Shown: positions 23,399 to 35,457 of the stretch, one piece after another
How positions within the stretch are numbered: the first letter of the stretch is position 1
How the letters are laid out: every line of letters begins with the position of its first letter
Origin: Trichobilharzia regenti
Lineage: Eukaryota > Platyhelminthes > Trematoda > Strigeidida > Schistosomatidae
Assembly: GCA_944472135.2 (NCBI GenBank)
Contig: OX235270.1
Coordinates: forward strand, 120,233,842 to 120,297,841
Direction of reading: 5' to 3'
Length of the DNA: 64,000 bases
Notes under the pieces: model-generated
Database searches by the model: none
The model's input: only the letters and a program-made list of their open reading frames with translations
What the model was told of the DNA's origin: nothing
Position numbers and translations under genes: made by a program

Positions 23399-23629
23399 GT
23401 TATTCCGTTTTGTTCTGGGTGGAAAATGGGGCTTCCAGCTGGAGCTATGAAGTGTCAGCAGCAACGGTATTTATTTTTTATACGGTGGGAATGGTAACCT
23501 AACACTCAACCCTTCCTCTTTACCGAATTTTACTATCGACTGAATGAAGTGTAGGAGTGCACCGACAGAAGATAGAATCTCGAACCACGTGGGTAGTCAG
23601 TAAGTGTCCTACCGCTGAAGCACCGACTT
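23399..23629 (-). mobile_element. tRNA-headed SINE, type A, diverged
   Basis: It has the layout of the other type A copies ('ttattccg', 'gggtggaaaatggggcttc', 'aacccttcctctttaccg', 'gaagcaccgact') but is more mutated. The B box is reduced to 'gatagaatctcgaacc'. Confidence 0.75.
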
Positions 23630-25282
23630 AGAAGTACCTAAATTAAACTGGTGAAATGAAGTTAACTTGAAATATTTGTTTAAATCATTTGTACAATACA
23701 AACTGCACTCATTATTTTCACTGAAGTGGTAAGACTCTTCATTCTTCAGATAGGAAACCTAAAGGAATGCTGTATAGAAGCCAAAGTTTCTTTATTGCAA
23801 ATTTTATTATCAGAATTATCTTGTAGTGCTTATCAAAAAATTATCCTAATTTAGAAACAAAATAATAAATATAAACAAGTCGGGTTTCAGGGAAAACTTG
23901 TCTACAAATCTCTTCAGGTCGACAATAGCTAATCTCTTCAGAAACGCATTAACGTATGTCCACAGTAAATATTTTGCCTGAGATAAAACTGAATAGTACT
24001 CCACAGCAGTTACAAGATGAATATCTGCTTTCTGAGCTGGAAAATAAAATCCAACTTCACAGGTGATTTCCCAAATGTATTTTTTTTAAACTCAGCCAAC
24101 CACAAAGTACTATCTGAAAATTATTTCAAAAAACGTCTATATATTAAGTACATTTAACTGTTTCATCTTATTTCTCCTACCTAATAAACTTCGCTGATAG
24201 AAATATCGATCTCATTTGAGATAATTTTAGTTATCTGAATCGTTGAAATAATATTAAGACAACCTAACCAAGATCTAACCCAGTTTACCCTTCCCTTAGA
24301 TAGTAGAGATTTTAAATAAAGTGAAATAAGTAGTGGTAATGATAACCTGACAGTTGATTATTACTTGCTAATGAGAAAATTTAAATAAAAACATCGGTTA
24401 TCTAGTGAGTAGCTAGGCCAAGCTACGAAGCTACACAGGTACCACTGATCCAAGATCTATCTTTTACCTGCAGTAGTTGCTTCGGTATCCTTTATCTAAA
24501 TGTTATAATATCATCATCCGCCTTTCAAATACCATAGTGTTGAGATCTGCAACTCTGATACATATCGACGTGAGTTTAAATTTCAGAAGAAATGTGAATA
24601 TTCTCCAAGCATAAGATATGCGATGGAGACAAGAATCTCCGGACACAAACAACCATGTTTAAGGCCATAAGGACTGATAGTTATTGCTCTCATGTAGTTC
24701 TCAAAAGCTGACTTCATACTGTAGTTAACTAACGCTGAAAATGTTTAGAAAGAGAATAAAGTCTTTGCAGGTAACTCATCCAAGTCAGTGAACACAACTA
24801 CACTAATATTACAGACGAATGCAATACCATGGTTCAATGCTTTCGACTGATTAGTTCTTTCAGATACGTAATAACAGTCTGACAAAATTAAAACTATCTT
24901 TAAAAAAGAAAGAGGGGCTCACCAATATTTTATTAACTTTATTAAAAGCAGTTCATCAAAGCGTGTTTATTATCTAAAAAGGGAAGGCGGTAAAATAAAT
25001 ATCGAGTGAATTAATTTCATTCTATTGACTTTATTTACGATACTATTTTGTTTGAAATAAATTTTTAATTCAATTAATAATGATAATAACATCGTTTATC
25101 CCATGAAAGTAACAAACTTTGAGTAATTTCATTATGTGAGTTGCAAATAAAAAAGGGATATAGTTTTAAATAGGCACAAGCGTTATATACTTCTCAAATC
25201 TCTTTATAGTTAGCAAACAATAGAACTTTTGTTGAATAGAAAGAAACGCATTGTCAGTCATTTTCTGAGATAATATATACGC

Positions 25283-25313
<31 letters not shown>

Positions 25314-25404
25314 ATTCTTTTAATATTGTTAACTCAATTAATATTATCATTCTTTATAGTAAGTCAGAAACAATTATCCATTTACAGATGTTTCAAATTT
25401 TTTA
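23630..25404. other. Unassigned AT-rich DNA
   Basis: No gene or recognised repeat was seen. An (AT)n tract lies at about 25,278-25,312. Confidence 0.5.
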
Positions 25405-25640
25405 TTTTTTACTCCTTTACATTCCCAGTAGAAGATACGGCTTGAAGCTAGAGCCTTGAAGTTTCGGTAGCACTGGTGTTTATCTCTACGGATGGTGCTG
25501 CTAGCTTCATGTTCAGCCTTCCCTTTTTACCAGTCTTATTACTGACTTAGTGAGGTAAAGTAGTGCATCGGCGGGGGATCGAACTCAAGACCACATAAGG
25601 CGTGGTTGGCGGTCATTCTACCACAGTGCCATCGAGGTCA
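25405..25640 (-). mobile_element. tRNA-headed SINE with RTE-type tail (type A)
   Basis: The plus strand shows 'actcctttacattcccagta' (tail), 'gcttgaagctagagccttga', 'ccctttttaccagtcttatt' and the head with B box complement 'gggggatcgaac' and 'cagtgccatcgaggt'. A complete copy. Confidence 0.85.
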
Positions 25641-25689
25641 GATGTATTAAATGGACAAGATTCATTTTCTGTCAAAGTGGAATGTTCAG

Positions 25690-25915
25690 TAATTTGAGTT
25701 TATCCAGGTGTCGGTTTTTAAGGATTTGACTGAATTCAAATTCAATTTAACCACGAATCGACATCAATGAGAGTCATTGAAAACAGTAGTTTCGTCCTAA
25801 GACTGAACTCTTATCAGTGACCACTTGTGAGCCTATTGGGAATCGAACAGGCAAGGTCCTTGACTATTCAGTTAGAGAGTCACAGTCAGGTGGTCACTTC
25901 TAACTTTTGTCAGTT
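25690..25915 (-). mobile_element. Hammerhead-bearing tRNA-like SINE, diverged
   Basis: On the minus strand a B box-like 'cctgttcgattccc' is followed by 'cactgataagagttc' and 'cttaggacgaaact', the order of a hammerhead core (stem I, core, stem II, GAAA) as in the copy at 61,930-62,130. Stem II is damaged. The downstream 'cattgatgtc' word also matches that family. Confidence 0.5.
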
Positions 25916-26164
25916 CATAATATGATACAGCCATTATGATCCAATGTCATTGGGAAGTACCTTTCTTCATATCTTACATCATAGATGCCACCAGTTTTAA
26001 TTTCTTTGAAGAACGCCAACAATTCATCAACGAGTAGTGGGTTAATTTCAGAATGTTGCTTTTTGGGAATTCCATTACTTTCAAGTTACAAGTGATGTGT
26101 CTTTCTTCAACAATACTCACCCATTAGCTCTTCACAATGAACCTGAAATTCATGGGGAATTTCT

Positions 26165-26310
26165 TTTGCCACACTGGCTAAGTGGTCAGTAGGCCAACAC
26201 CACGACGTGGAGGTTCTGGATTCCATCCCTGAGGGACATAGGCACGTGCTGATGAAGAGTTCAAAACCAGGTCTAGAATTTATCTAGAGATGTCTGATTT
26301 TTAGTAATTC
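26165..26310 (+). mobile_element. Hammerhead-bearing tRNA-like SINE
   Basis: A good A box ('ctggctaagtggtcagta') and B box ('ggttctggattccatccc') mark the tRNA-like head. Next comes 'gtgctgatgaagagttc', the 5' half of the hammerhead seen at 62.03 kb. The GAAA half is degraded ('aaaaccaggtctagaat'). Confidence 0.55.
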
Positions 26311-27239
26311 CTTAACTAATAGTCGTTCACCATGAAATTTAAATCAACTTTGTTTTGTTTTACTCGACGATTTCAGATTATATTCAGATTACTTTCACTC
26401 GTTTTCTCTTCCAGGAAAAATTAAAACTATCTGATGTTAACGAAACAGCAGTAGCTCTGTATTGCGAACTAGGTGAAGTAGGATATATTAGACTAATATT
26501 TTTCAACGTGCTAAATTCATCTCTGAAGTCGATACTTCAAAAGATCACTGATTAACATGAATGTTAAGTTTCAAACAGTAAAGAAATGACTGTCAAGTGC
26601 ATTTTATTTTTTTATTAGTTGATTGTTTCATAGAATGTCAATACCACACACTGTCTTTTTCCTGATAATAAAGTTTTAAAGAAACTGTGTCGACAGATGG
26701 TTTGTTGTCAGATTCATGCATTGTTTACTCAGCATGACTAGTGATGTTCCTGCCCGTTTTTTTCACACAGATATTCTTATCAATAGACAACCAGAAACAA
26801 AATATAACATAGGAGAAAAGGAAAAAGAAGATAAAACTGATAAAAAATCATTAACTAAGATCATGATAAAATCTCGTAAGCTAGTGATCACTTGTGACAT
26901 TCATTTCTGTATTTCTTTTTCTATCGACTTTGGGTCGATAAAGTCATGAGAAGAAATAAAATCCAGGTAACTCAGTGCCCTGTTTGTAAACTACAGTTTC
27001 AGCTTCGTATGACGTCATGATTACTCAAGAAACAGAGACACTGTCAGCTATTAAAATTTTGAAACTGTCCAGAAGATTTCCAATTCTGTTGGAAGCATCC
27101 AGTTTTGGTAATGTTGTATCATATAAATGGTTCGACTGTGAAGTTTTCATTTTATTTCTAAGCTTCCTCGTCGATATGAAGAACATTTCTGTAATTAAAA
27201 TCACAGCAGTCCTAACTTTTGGATTAGACACTGATTACA
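26311..27239. other. Unassigned AT-rich DNA
   Basis: Plus frames at 26,355-26,555 and 26,716-26,949 carry no recognised domain. Confidence 0.4.
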
Positions 27240-27390
27240 CACCTAAAAAATGGAAAAAAACTGAACTCATCTACAAGACAGATTTTATCAGTCGCGAAAA
27301 ACACTTTGTTGGCCAAAGTGGACGTTCTCTTCACTTTTGCATCCATGAACATAAACAAACTAAAAGAAGATATGAAATAATTTCTAAAGA
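27240..27390 (+). mobile_element. PLE GIY-YIG endonuclease remnant (first of two)
   Basis: The frame reads 'KHFVGQSGRSLHFCIHEHK', the first half of the GIY-YIG nuclease domain of Penelope-like elements (YVG, then R and HEH). The subfamily differs from the fragment that follows directly. No RT is visible upstream. Confidence 0.55.
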
Positions 27391-27394
27391 TGTT

Positions 27395-27570
27395 GTCTGC
27401 AAGGACACGTGTCTCCACCAATATGTTTATATCAATTCACGTATATCTGCAGGATGAGTTACACAGAAAGAAAGGCTTACGTAAGACGTTTTGAACATGC
27501 GCTAAACAGCCTTCGATTAAAGACAGTACATGCTTTTATTTCCTCTACTACTAAATGCGGGGTAAAATGT
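27395..27570 (+). mobile_element. PLE GIY-YIG remnant (second, first PLE family)
   Basis: The frame reads 'CLYQFTYICRMSYTERKAYV', then 'EHALNSLRLK', clearly related to 'CIYKFTCICGSSYIGRTERR' and the following EHVPK/NLRLK region of the near-intact PLE at 57.9-60.8 kb. The YIG-R part is shortened (IGR lost). A dead fragment. Confidence 0.6.
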
Positions 27571-28389
27571 AGATGGACTGAGGGCAATCAAAATAGTCAA
27601 CAGACGAAATAGGCGATTTCTTTTGTGATTTGTTGAGTTTATCACAGTAAACTTTTTAGAACCAGATGCACGTGTTTGAGGGAAATTTATTTGCGGACTT
27701 CAGCTACACGGATAATTTGTTTCATAACACTTTAATTACGAAATAACTGTTCACAGTAGATGTGTATTTCTAAGGAAATAAGCACATAAGGCTCTTTAAT
27801 AGACTTTTGACGAGATAATTAAACAAATTATCAACACGTATGATTTCCTAAGTAATCACTGAATGATTATCATGGTAATGCTGTACACTATACCACAAAG
27901 TAACCTGATATTAAATGTTAAGAGAAATTTATCTGGACTAACCTGTGAGAATATATTCCGTGCCTTTTGTCAGTTTTCAGCTACCCTGAAGCAATTCAGG
28001 TCCTCTGAGTATTTTGGGCCAGCGGTATTCAGTTCTGAGGTGGAAAACTTTACTGCTAATTACTCCGATCCACTTATGATCCTGTATAAATCTGATATAT
28101 GTGTGTGGATTTCCCGCCAACTAGATTACCTCGCTAAACAAAAATCGACTTACTTGGCTGGTAGTTACTAGCAGCGGGATCCAGAATGCGCTTTTCATCT
28201 TTTTTGTGAATCATCAACCGGATTTACCACCACTCGAATTCAGTGGTGATTTCTCCACTGAGTTAAGAAACTGCCCTACTTCGTTTCAGAACATCAGAGC
28301 TAACCACGACCAACTAAGCACCTTTATGTTTACCTCAAAAATGATTTAAAGTGTCCATTCTGTAAGCCTACACTTCAATAGAGACTAAG
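27571..28389. other. Unassigned DNA with a 102-codon frame
   Basis: The plus frame at 27,863-28,171 is open for 102 codons, but no motif or repeat match was found. It lies between PLE fragments and may be decayed PLE sequence. Confidence 0.35.
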
Positions 28390-29520
28390 CATTTCGGCCT
28401 AATGAATGCGAATATACATTCAGACATTTACAAAAAAAAATTTGGCGAAGAATATCCTTCTCGATAATTTCCTCTTCTGGCTCTACAATTATGTTTATGT
28501 GTTTATACACATAAAATATTCTACAATAGTCGTCATTAAGAATGTTGGTGTTTTTAGGTACTTTCGGTTTTCTAAGTAAGATCAACAAAATTTCAGTTCA
28601 AGAAAGACGCTTAAATTGTAATAAGCATAAAAATGCAATAGCAGATAGAATAGCAAATAAAATTAAGGAAATTTCCACAAGAAATTAAGGATCATTGAAA
28701 CCTTGATGGCCAAGGTAAGGACAGTATGTGAACCAAAGTTTTTTGGATACATAAGTTAGGTTTCTTAATGTAGATCCCAACAGCCTCAGCAATATGTAGT
28801 AGGCGAACTCTTTAGTTAAAGTTAAGATTAACTGGTATGCAGTAGATGACTTTGAAAGCTTCGTTAATATCAGTCTTGTAATCTGTATCCACGAGATGAG
28901 ATAGTGTAATACTATGTATGGATTTTGTTTGTCCCTTACTCAACTACGCAGGATGGTGTTCTCAAGTCCAACGATAAACACGCCCCAGTATACGACCTTT
29001 GTAACTGGCTCTACAGGAGCAATCAAATTGGTAGATACACACAAAAGCAAAATAAGGGTGGTTTTGAAGACACAACATAATTCAGGAGCACTGAATACTC
29101 TTTTTACAACATTCCCTAGGTGCTGTGTTCATATCCTACTGATGTCAACCCCGAGGAACTGAAAGTGTAAGAGTGAGGCCTTTTTCGGAACTATGGGTAC
29201 TTTGGCCTGCTTTGACTTTTGATTTGTATTCTTATCAATAAATTTTTCTGCATAACCGTTTTCACTCAGAAAATGTTTAATAATATTAAGTTCTTCATTA
29301 AGACATTCAGAGGAGCAGACCGCTCTTGCTCTGTGGACCAAGCACTTTACTACACCTTACTTAACAAATCGACAGTATTTGAAAAAACCAATACTGTTAA
29401 TACAGACTATTCTAGGATGTCCTATTTATATAAACATATATATATATATATATAATTATTGAGTCAGAAAAGGAAATTATCGGGAAGGATATTCTTTGCT
29501 CAACTTTTTTCTAATCAATG
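28390..29520 (-). mobile_element. 5'-truncated PLE with inverted flanks (third PLE family)
   Basis: The coding remnant is on the minus strand at about 28,690-29,345. From right to left it has 'MVHRARAVCSSECLNEEL', 'HFLSENGYAEKFIDKN' (post-RT linker), then the end of the GIY-YIG region and a perfect PLE C-terminus, 'LCIQKTLVHILSLPWPS', before a stop near 28,690. Most of the RT is missing. A repeat containing 'gaggaaattatcga' lies on the left in minus orientation (28,405-28,580) and again on the right in plus orientation (29,385-29,515), so the flanks are inverted terminal repeats. Several in-frame stops. Confidence 0.7.
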
Positions 29521-30046
29521 AGAAATAAAAAAAAATAATCAACTTCAACAAATAAAATGTCACACTGAAGTGTTTATGATTATTTTTTTAGATATAACCG
29601 AAGTTAGTGTGAAATAGGTAACCGACATTTCCTTGGTTAACGCTGGTTTTTCATCACATAAAAGGTGTTAGAATTTGGGTTTTTGTTTAATTCCACTTTA
29701 AACTGATAAGATACTGTTATTTTTAACTGTCCTAAAAGTATTCATACAAAATACTCCTTCAAATTAACTACTTAGAGAAAGTAACACAGTTAGCGGAATA
29801 CTACAGTCAATCAAAAAACAGATGATACCTTTTCTGTTCTTCTTAAGTAAATACAAAATATACAAAAAAAAAAGGCAAAGATAACATATCACGGAACGAA
29901 CTGTAACATTTTTTTGCATTGAAATTCTAAGATTGACATCACTTCTATACAAATCAATCTGAAAATGATTGTGTACGCCTATAGTTGACCTTTGAGTATA
30001 CATCATGAGATTGAATTGGAAAATAAGTGTCTGGTGTTTCTTAGAT
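29521..30046. other. Unassigned AT-rich DNA
   Basis: No gene or recognised repeat was seen. Confidence 0.5.
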
Positions 30047-30283
30047 ATTTTATTCCCTTACGTTCCCAGTGGAACATACGGCTTCATGGTAGAGGCTTGA
30101 AGTTTCGGTAGCAGTGTTGTTTATTTTTACAGGATGGGGCTGCTAGCCTCATGCCAAATTTTCCCTCTTTAACCGGTATTATTACTGGCCTAGTGAGGTG
30201 AAGTAGTGCATCGGTGGGGGATCGAACTCCGAACCACATGAGGCGTGGTTGGCGATCTTTCTACCGCTGTGTCAACGACGCAC
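30047..30283 (-). mobile_element. tRNA-headed SINE with RTE-type tail (type A)
   Basis: The plus strand has 'tattcccttacgttcccagt' with 'ggaac', then 'gaagtttcggtagcagtgtt', 'ttccctctttaaccggt' and the head with B box complement 'gggggatcgaactcc'. Full length. Confidence 0.87.
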
Positions 30284-30544
30284 TGGTGGCACTGGTCCCC
30301 AGTTATTCTCTAGATAATAGTGGTTCGAAGCAAAATCTATCCTGAAATCAAACAAATCTCTACAAGACAACACTTTAAAAGAACCACACCTGATATATGG
30401 TATGTAAACTATACAATGGAGAACAGTTATTTTCTGACTTCAGTGGTAAACTTAAGCAACTTCTGACAAAAGAATAAAACATGAATCCTTTTATTTTCAA
30501 TAAACAACATTGACAAATTTCGGTATATTATCTAAAAGCTAAAC

Positions 30545-30620
30545 TAGCAATATAAAATAATCTTATTTTAATTTAGTGGATTCTCATCAGCTGTTGACTA
30601 CCTGAAGTTATAATGCTTAA
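30545..30620 (-). repeat. Diverged PLE terminal repeat with hammerhead-like core
   Basis: The minus strand reads 'caacagctgatgagaatcca', then 'ctaaattaaaataag', paralleling 'agcagctgatgagaagccaa' and 'cgaaataaatgatgg' of the first-family PLE terminal repeats at 57.95 and 60.79 kb. GAAA has become TAAA. Only this section is recognisable. Confidence 0.45.
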
Positions 30621-31295
30621 CAAAACTGAAAATGGTGTACTCTCATTGGTGGCATGGCGGCAGAGAAACGGTTTTAAACGGTTAGAAGGATTCATATCGA
30701 AATACCATGGTTTCTAGCTGAAGTCATTGTCAGTTTATTGATTAGGTAAAGTAGAAAGCGGCAAGGTAGAATACAGGAAATATTACGTAGTGACTCAAGA
30801 AATTATAGTTAATATGATGTCAACTAGCTCAGGGAGCTAAAACCACTAAGTAGAACGACTATGCAATTAAAATAATCGAAGTCAAATGGTATTTGTCAAA
30901 GGAAGTGGAGATATGCCTTAGTCATTTTCTGTATGACCTAAGACCTTTGGTTGTGACTGCTTCCGTAAACTGAAGTACATCGTCTTTGCACTTAAGAATT
31001 TTAAGGTAGCGACAAAATCAGCTGTTCAAATATGTTATTTCCATTCCTTTATGACTATTCTAATTTCAGGTGATATGCAGCTGAAGAGGAATTAAGAAGT
31101 AATATAATATTGTTTAATGAAGATAATTTATTCTTTCTTGTTCTATGGAAAATTGCTTAACCTGCTCTTTAAAATTGTAGAATAGTTAATTAAATCAGAC
31201 CACTAAAATTTATTGGTGAAACAGAATTTACCACTAATTGTAAATGCCCTTTTCTGCTGTCGGATATCAGTAGTCAGATTTGACTTACACTGACT
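30621..31295. other. Unassigned AT-rich DNA
   Basis: No gene or recognised repeat was seen. Confidence 0.45.
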
Positions 31296-31653
31296 GATAA
31301 TGTATCCTAATCAAAATGGCTTAGGCTCAAATACCGAACAAATCACAGTAGGGAAAAATCTCATCTTCATTCAATTTGATTTTAAAGGTGAAAATATTAC
31401 AGCAGTTGTTAACAGAAGACTGAGAATGTTACTAGCTACAGCCTTTCCTGCAGCTAAGATGGTTCCCGTCCATCGAATAATTAGATCTTTGGTGCAATCA
31501 AGAGTGGGCAGATATCCTCCTCATGTTAACTCCGACTGTATATACATGTTTGCATATACCTGCGGGAGCAATTACATTGGAAGAACAGAAAGAAGGACAT
31601 ACCTACACTTTTCTGAACTTGTACCAAAAAGCCTGTGTCTAAAAGAACAAATG
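31296..31653 (+). mobile_element. PLE fragment: linker and GIY-YIG start (first PLE family)
   Basis: The open frame aligns with residues ~620-723 of the protein at 58,534-60,705. It shares 'QITVGK', 'FKGENI', 'NRRL', 'FPAAKMVPVHR', 'SLVQSRVGRYPPHV', 'CIYMF' and 'YIGRTERRTYL', ending 'LVPKSLCLK'. It keeps the GIY-YIG nuclease signature but lacks the RT. A SINE inserted at 31,653/31,654 interrupts it. Confidence 0.85.
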
Positions 31654-31840
31654 ATTTTTTATTACAGCTTGATTACACACTGTATTTTTGGTACAGGTAT
31701 GGAATTTTCAGCATGTGATATCGGTAGCCCAAATTTTGCAGGTCGACCACAGATATCAGGTGTGTGTCGGCAGAGGATCGAACTCCGGACCATGCGCATG
31801 AATGGCGAGAGTCCTAACCGCTGTGCCACCAACGCACACA
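31654..31840 (-). mobile_element. tRNA-headed SINE, type B, complete
   Basis: The plus strand starts with the tail 'attttttattacagcttgat', then 'cactgtatttttggtacagg' and 'gatatcaggtgtgtgtcggc', and ends with the head (B box complement 'aggatcgaactcc', 'gctgtgccaccaacgcacac'). It is flanked by ACAAATG at 31,647-31,653 and 31,838-31,844, a likely target duplication, though the last bases may be shared with the SINE end. The plus-strand open frame that crosses from PLE into the SINE is therefore a fusion artefact. Confidence 0.85.
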
Positions 31841-31844
31841 AATG

Positions 31845-33384
31845 TTTTGTACTGATTCCCAAGACAGTACCTAGTAAAGTAGACACACTTATTTAGCGCC
31901 CCTCAGCTTTCATTGTCGGTTCCTAATTAAATCTAACCTGAAATCAGCAATATCCCTACCATTCAACACTCGAAAGTCGAAATGTTTTGTTATCAGTTTT
32001 GTGTGATTCCAAGTTTTATCTTGAAGGAATGAAAATATCACACATCTCAAATAAAATTAAAATAAAAGGCTTGAATACCCCCGCACTGTGAAAAATAAAT
32101 TAGTCTGAATGAAGAATACTCTGACCAATAAAAGTAGATGTTACATTGTTAATTTAAAAGAGAACAGTTAAACTGATGAAAAAATAACCATTTCGCATGA
32201 AAAAGTAAAAAATTTAGGAAAAGTAAACGGATCTAAGGTCAAATTAAATGTAATTGCAGCTATAATCAGAAAAAGAATTGTCGAATAGTATTTTCTTCGC
32301 TATCTATACTGTCAGTAATTAACTTTATCAATACTGACTGAGGACTTCTCACCTGGACTTCCTTACAATGAAAGTAAACTTGACACCGAAATTAACGTCG
32401 GAAGTTCTGTAGGTAGATAGGAGAAGACGACAACAATCCATCTGCAAAATGTGATCCAATAACTGTTTGAAAAATCACTGCTGAACAATCTAATTAAAGT
32501 ATTTATACTTATTTGGATGTTCTAACCAACTTTGTAATCACTATCCGCTTTCGTCTTAGACTCTTCATCATTGTTCTGATATTTGCATATCATATGCTGA
32601 CTTGGTCTTTATTATGTGTCTTTGTTCCCGTTTAATCTCCAATTTTAATGCTTCTATCTCTCTATCTATCTAACACACATTGATAATGTGTTGTTTTAAG
32701 ATGTGACTTTATTTGAATGCATCAAAATGATTCTGACCTTGGACTGTCTGCGAGAATTGTGTTGTGTAATTCTTAATGACAGAGTTTTGACCCCACATTG
32801 TTGGGAATATTCTACTTGATTCTAAGGTTCTACTTTAGGTTGAATTTCAGTTAAATAATTTTTTTCTGCAGTACGGTTTTGTACTGAAAAGGTCTCTTGC
32901 CTGCTTGGCTACCCAGTGGCGTTACTGGCGTAATTTTGAGTTTCTAATATTATTACTGCTGAAAAGAACCATATACTTATGCAATGAATAACTGTATTTT
33001 GCCTGACTTTGTGAAGTTTTGTGACCGTGAGTCTCTCAGGGAAGTTTCGGGCAGCTATACAATAGGTTTCCCAAGTTCAGACCACAACGAGTCGGTTTTG
33101 GTTGCTGCGCACAACAACTGAATGGGTTTTAAATATTTAGAATTTTATCCCAAAACATTATATAAAATGGCTTTCAAAAGGAGCGCTATTTCTACGGAGA
33201 AATAAGTACACTTATGAAATGAATTAAAGCATCTTATAAATTCTTTAAGACTTTCAAAAATTTGAACTACCATTTAATACACAATAATTCAATTAATCCA
33301 CGAAACATTCTGCTACTGAGAAATTATCATTGTCTTTGCTTGGTGATGTCGGCTTATATCAAAAGTTGGAACTCATCGGGGACT
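31845..33384. other. Unassigned AT-rich DNA
   Basis: No gene was recognised. The PLE interrupted by the SINE cannot be followed with confidence beyond 31,850. A TCTA-rich tract lies near 32,655. Confidence 0.45.
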
Positions 33385-33510
33385 AGACTCTGTCCTAGTG
33401 GCTGATTAACAGTATGCTTGTCATGTAATGTGAGGGTCTTGGTAGGGTAACTGGCACTTAAAGCTATAGAGTCTCGTTTGGGACAACGGTCACCATCAAA
33501 AGGTATAACT
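33385..33510 (+). mobile_element. Hammerhead-bearing tRNA-like SINE, old copy
   Basis: An A box-like 'tagtggctgattaacagtat' is followed about 60 bp later by 'agagtctcgtttgggacaac', a decayed stem II and GAAA region of the hammerhead family at 62.03 kb. Confidence 0.4.
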
Positions 33511-33639
33511 GGCTAGACTCAACTCAGGCAGCCAAGTCAGTTTAAATCAACCAAATTCCTGCTTGCCGCTTTAAGCGAATTTCACATGTACCATTTATGC
33601 ATTTGTACATCTATGCTTATTTACTTGATTGTGATTTTT

Positions 33640-33725
33640 AGCATCGAGTAGATCACATACTGTGATCTAAATAGTTTGCGTTTCCAAAGGAAACAGTGAT
33701 GAATTATCACCTGAAACTGAGTGAT
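33640..33725 (+). repeat. Dispersed repeat, copy 2 of a pair
   Basis: Aligned with 1,765-1,905: 'gcatcgagtagatcacat', 'tgatctaaatag', 'ccaaaggaaac', 'atcacctgaaact'. The family is unknown. Confidence 0.4.
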
Positions 33726-35457
33726 TTGTAATCAGCGGATTCTACTCTTTGCATTCATACTTAAAATTCACAAATTTCTTTTCTTTTTCTTGCTTCAACC
33801 CCATCAGTTTCCCTTTCTTGCATCCAATCATTGATGAAACTTTTGAAAGAGTGAGCAGACAAGCTATTAACAAACAGTATTTTATGTTATTTTTTAGATA
33901 ATACAACAAGGTGCACTGATTATTTATGCACAGTAAATCGACTTTCAAATAACCAGGGTTATTCGACACACGAAAAACTAAAACAAAAAAATATCTAGTG
34001 TATTAAAAAGTTAGCGTACGAAGAAACTTAACTGACAGGTAGTATAATCTCTTTGATTTCGGGACTAACTAAACACAGAGTGTTGAATGAAACTAATATT
34101 CCGTTATTTACAAATCCAAACTGTTAGTAGAGAAGTGACTGAAATTATCAGATAGCGCTATTATCAAGCAACCTTTAAAATAAAAGTAAAAGCAAGCAAT
34201 TTCATTGGATAGATTTTTTTCACCTTTTAGAATCATTTACATTTGAGAGAATTATTATTAGAGCATCAGAAGTCTCATTACCACGCGAACTGGTCACTAA
34301 ATGGAAAATTATGCCGTCATCATGGTTGGAGGATGTAACTAAAAGTATGAAATCTCACTCGTAACATTCCTTCCAAATGGCTTGCAATATCAAATAATAA
34401 GTTACAGTAAATCACAGAAGTATATTATCACGAAAGCTATTGGTTATATCGTGTATTTTCTAAATATTTATGTGCTATTACACGACGAATTTGCATACAT
34501 AGCTCATTTCTACAGTAAGATAAGTCGTCACCTGAGTAGTTCAGTAATGAAGCTATTAGCTTCATTGTTAAACATGTAATAGCTTTGAGCTTTTAATTAA
34601 GAGTCAGATCATTCTTCTGCTTATATTCTTCTTGCTTATGTCTTATCCTTACTCACTGGTAACAGTCATCAAATAACCATTTGATCCTATGTAGTTTCTG
34701 TTAGCCATAAAAATTAGATGCTACCAAAACTGTTGTTTGACTTTTAACTCCATAAGTTTAACTCTGGCTAGAAGTGTAAGTCATCAGCAGTATTAGCTGT
34801 TTAATGTAGTCGCATTGTGATTGTCTACAGTACTACTGAACAATAAAGAGTTGCAGATAAGTATTTACAGTTTCTTTTTGGGAGGGGGCGGGTTGATACT
34901 TGATCGTGTATGCTTAGCCACTGAACAGTGCTGCCCTCTTCATTATCTGTTGAAGAAAGAAAGTTGTTCACAGTGGAATCCTGCAAATCCTGTAAAAATC
35001 GAGCAACCTGATTCGTCCTTGTCCTCTGCTAAACTTCTCTAAAGTCGCAAACTTCTATGAATCATTTTAAGCTTAGAAAGAGTTAGCTTAGAAATTAAAC
35101 AAATGCTAGATGTGGAAGTTCTTGAGAAGTAATGCATTCAAAGACATTATTTCATAAAATATCATTAAAAAATATTCTTCATTTTCTTCCACGCTTGCAG
35201 TTGTTTTCGGTGACTCCGGGTTAACTTAAATTATAAACTACACGTCCTTCTTCATTCACAAAGGTACTAAGTGACCAGAGACATGTATCACTTAACAAAC
35301 ACCGGTGATCACTTGTTCACCTGCTGAAAGCACATGAAATTAAAATATCCTCAACATGAATGGTGCACATTCCGGATTAATCTACCATCCATCAAAAATT
35401 ATTAAATATTAGAATAACTTGTGAAACAAGTCTTCCAAGGAAGTATGTAAGGGACTC
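33726..35457. other. Unassigned AT-rich DNA
   Basis: No gene or recognised repeat was seen. Short open frames at 33,742-33,969 and 34,821-35,042 have no recognised features. Confidence 0.45.
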
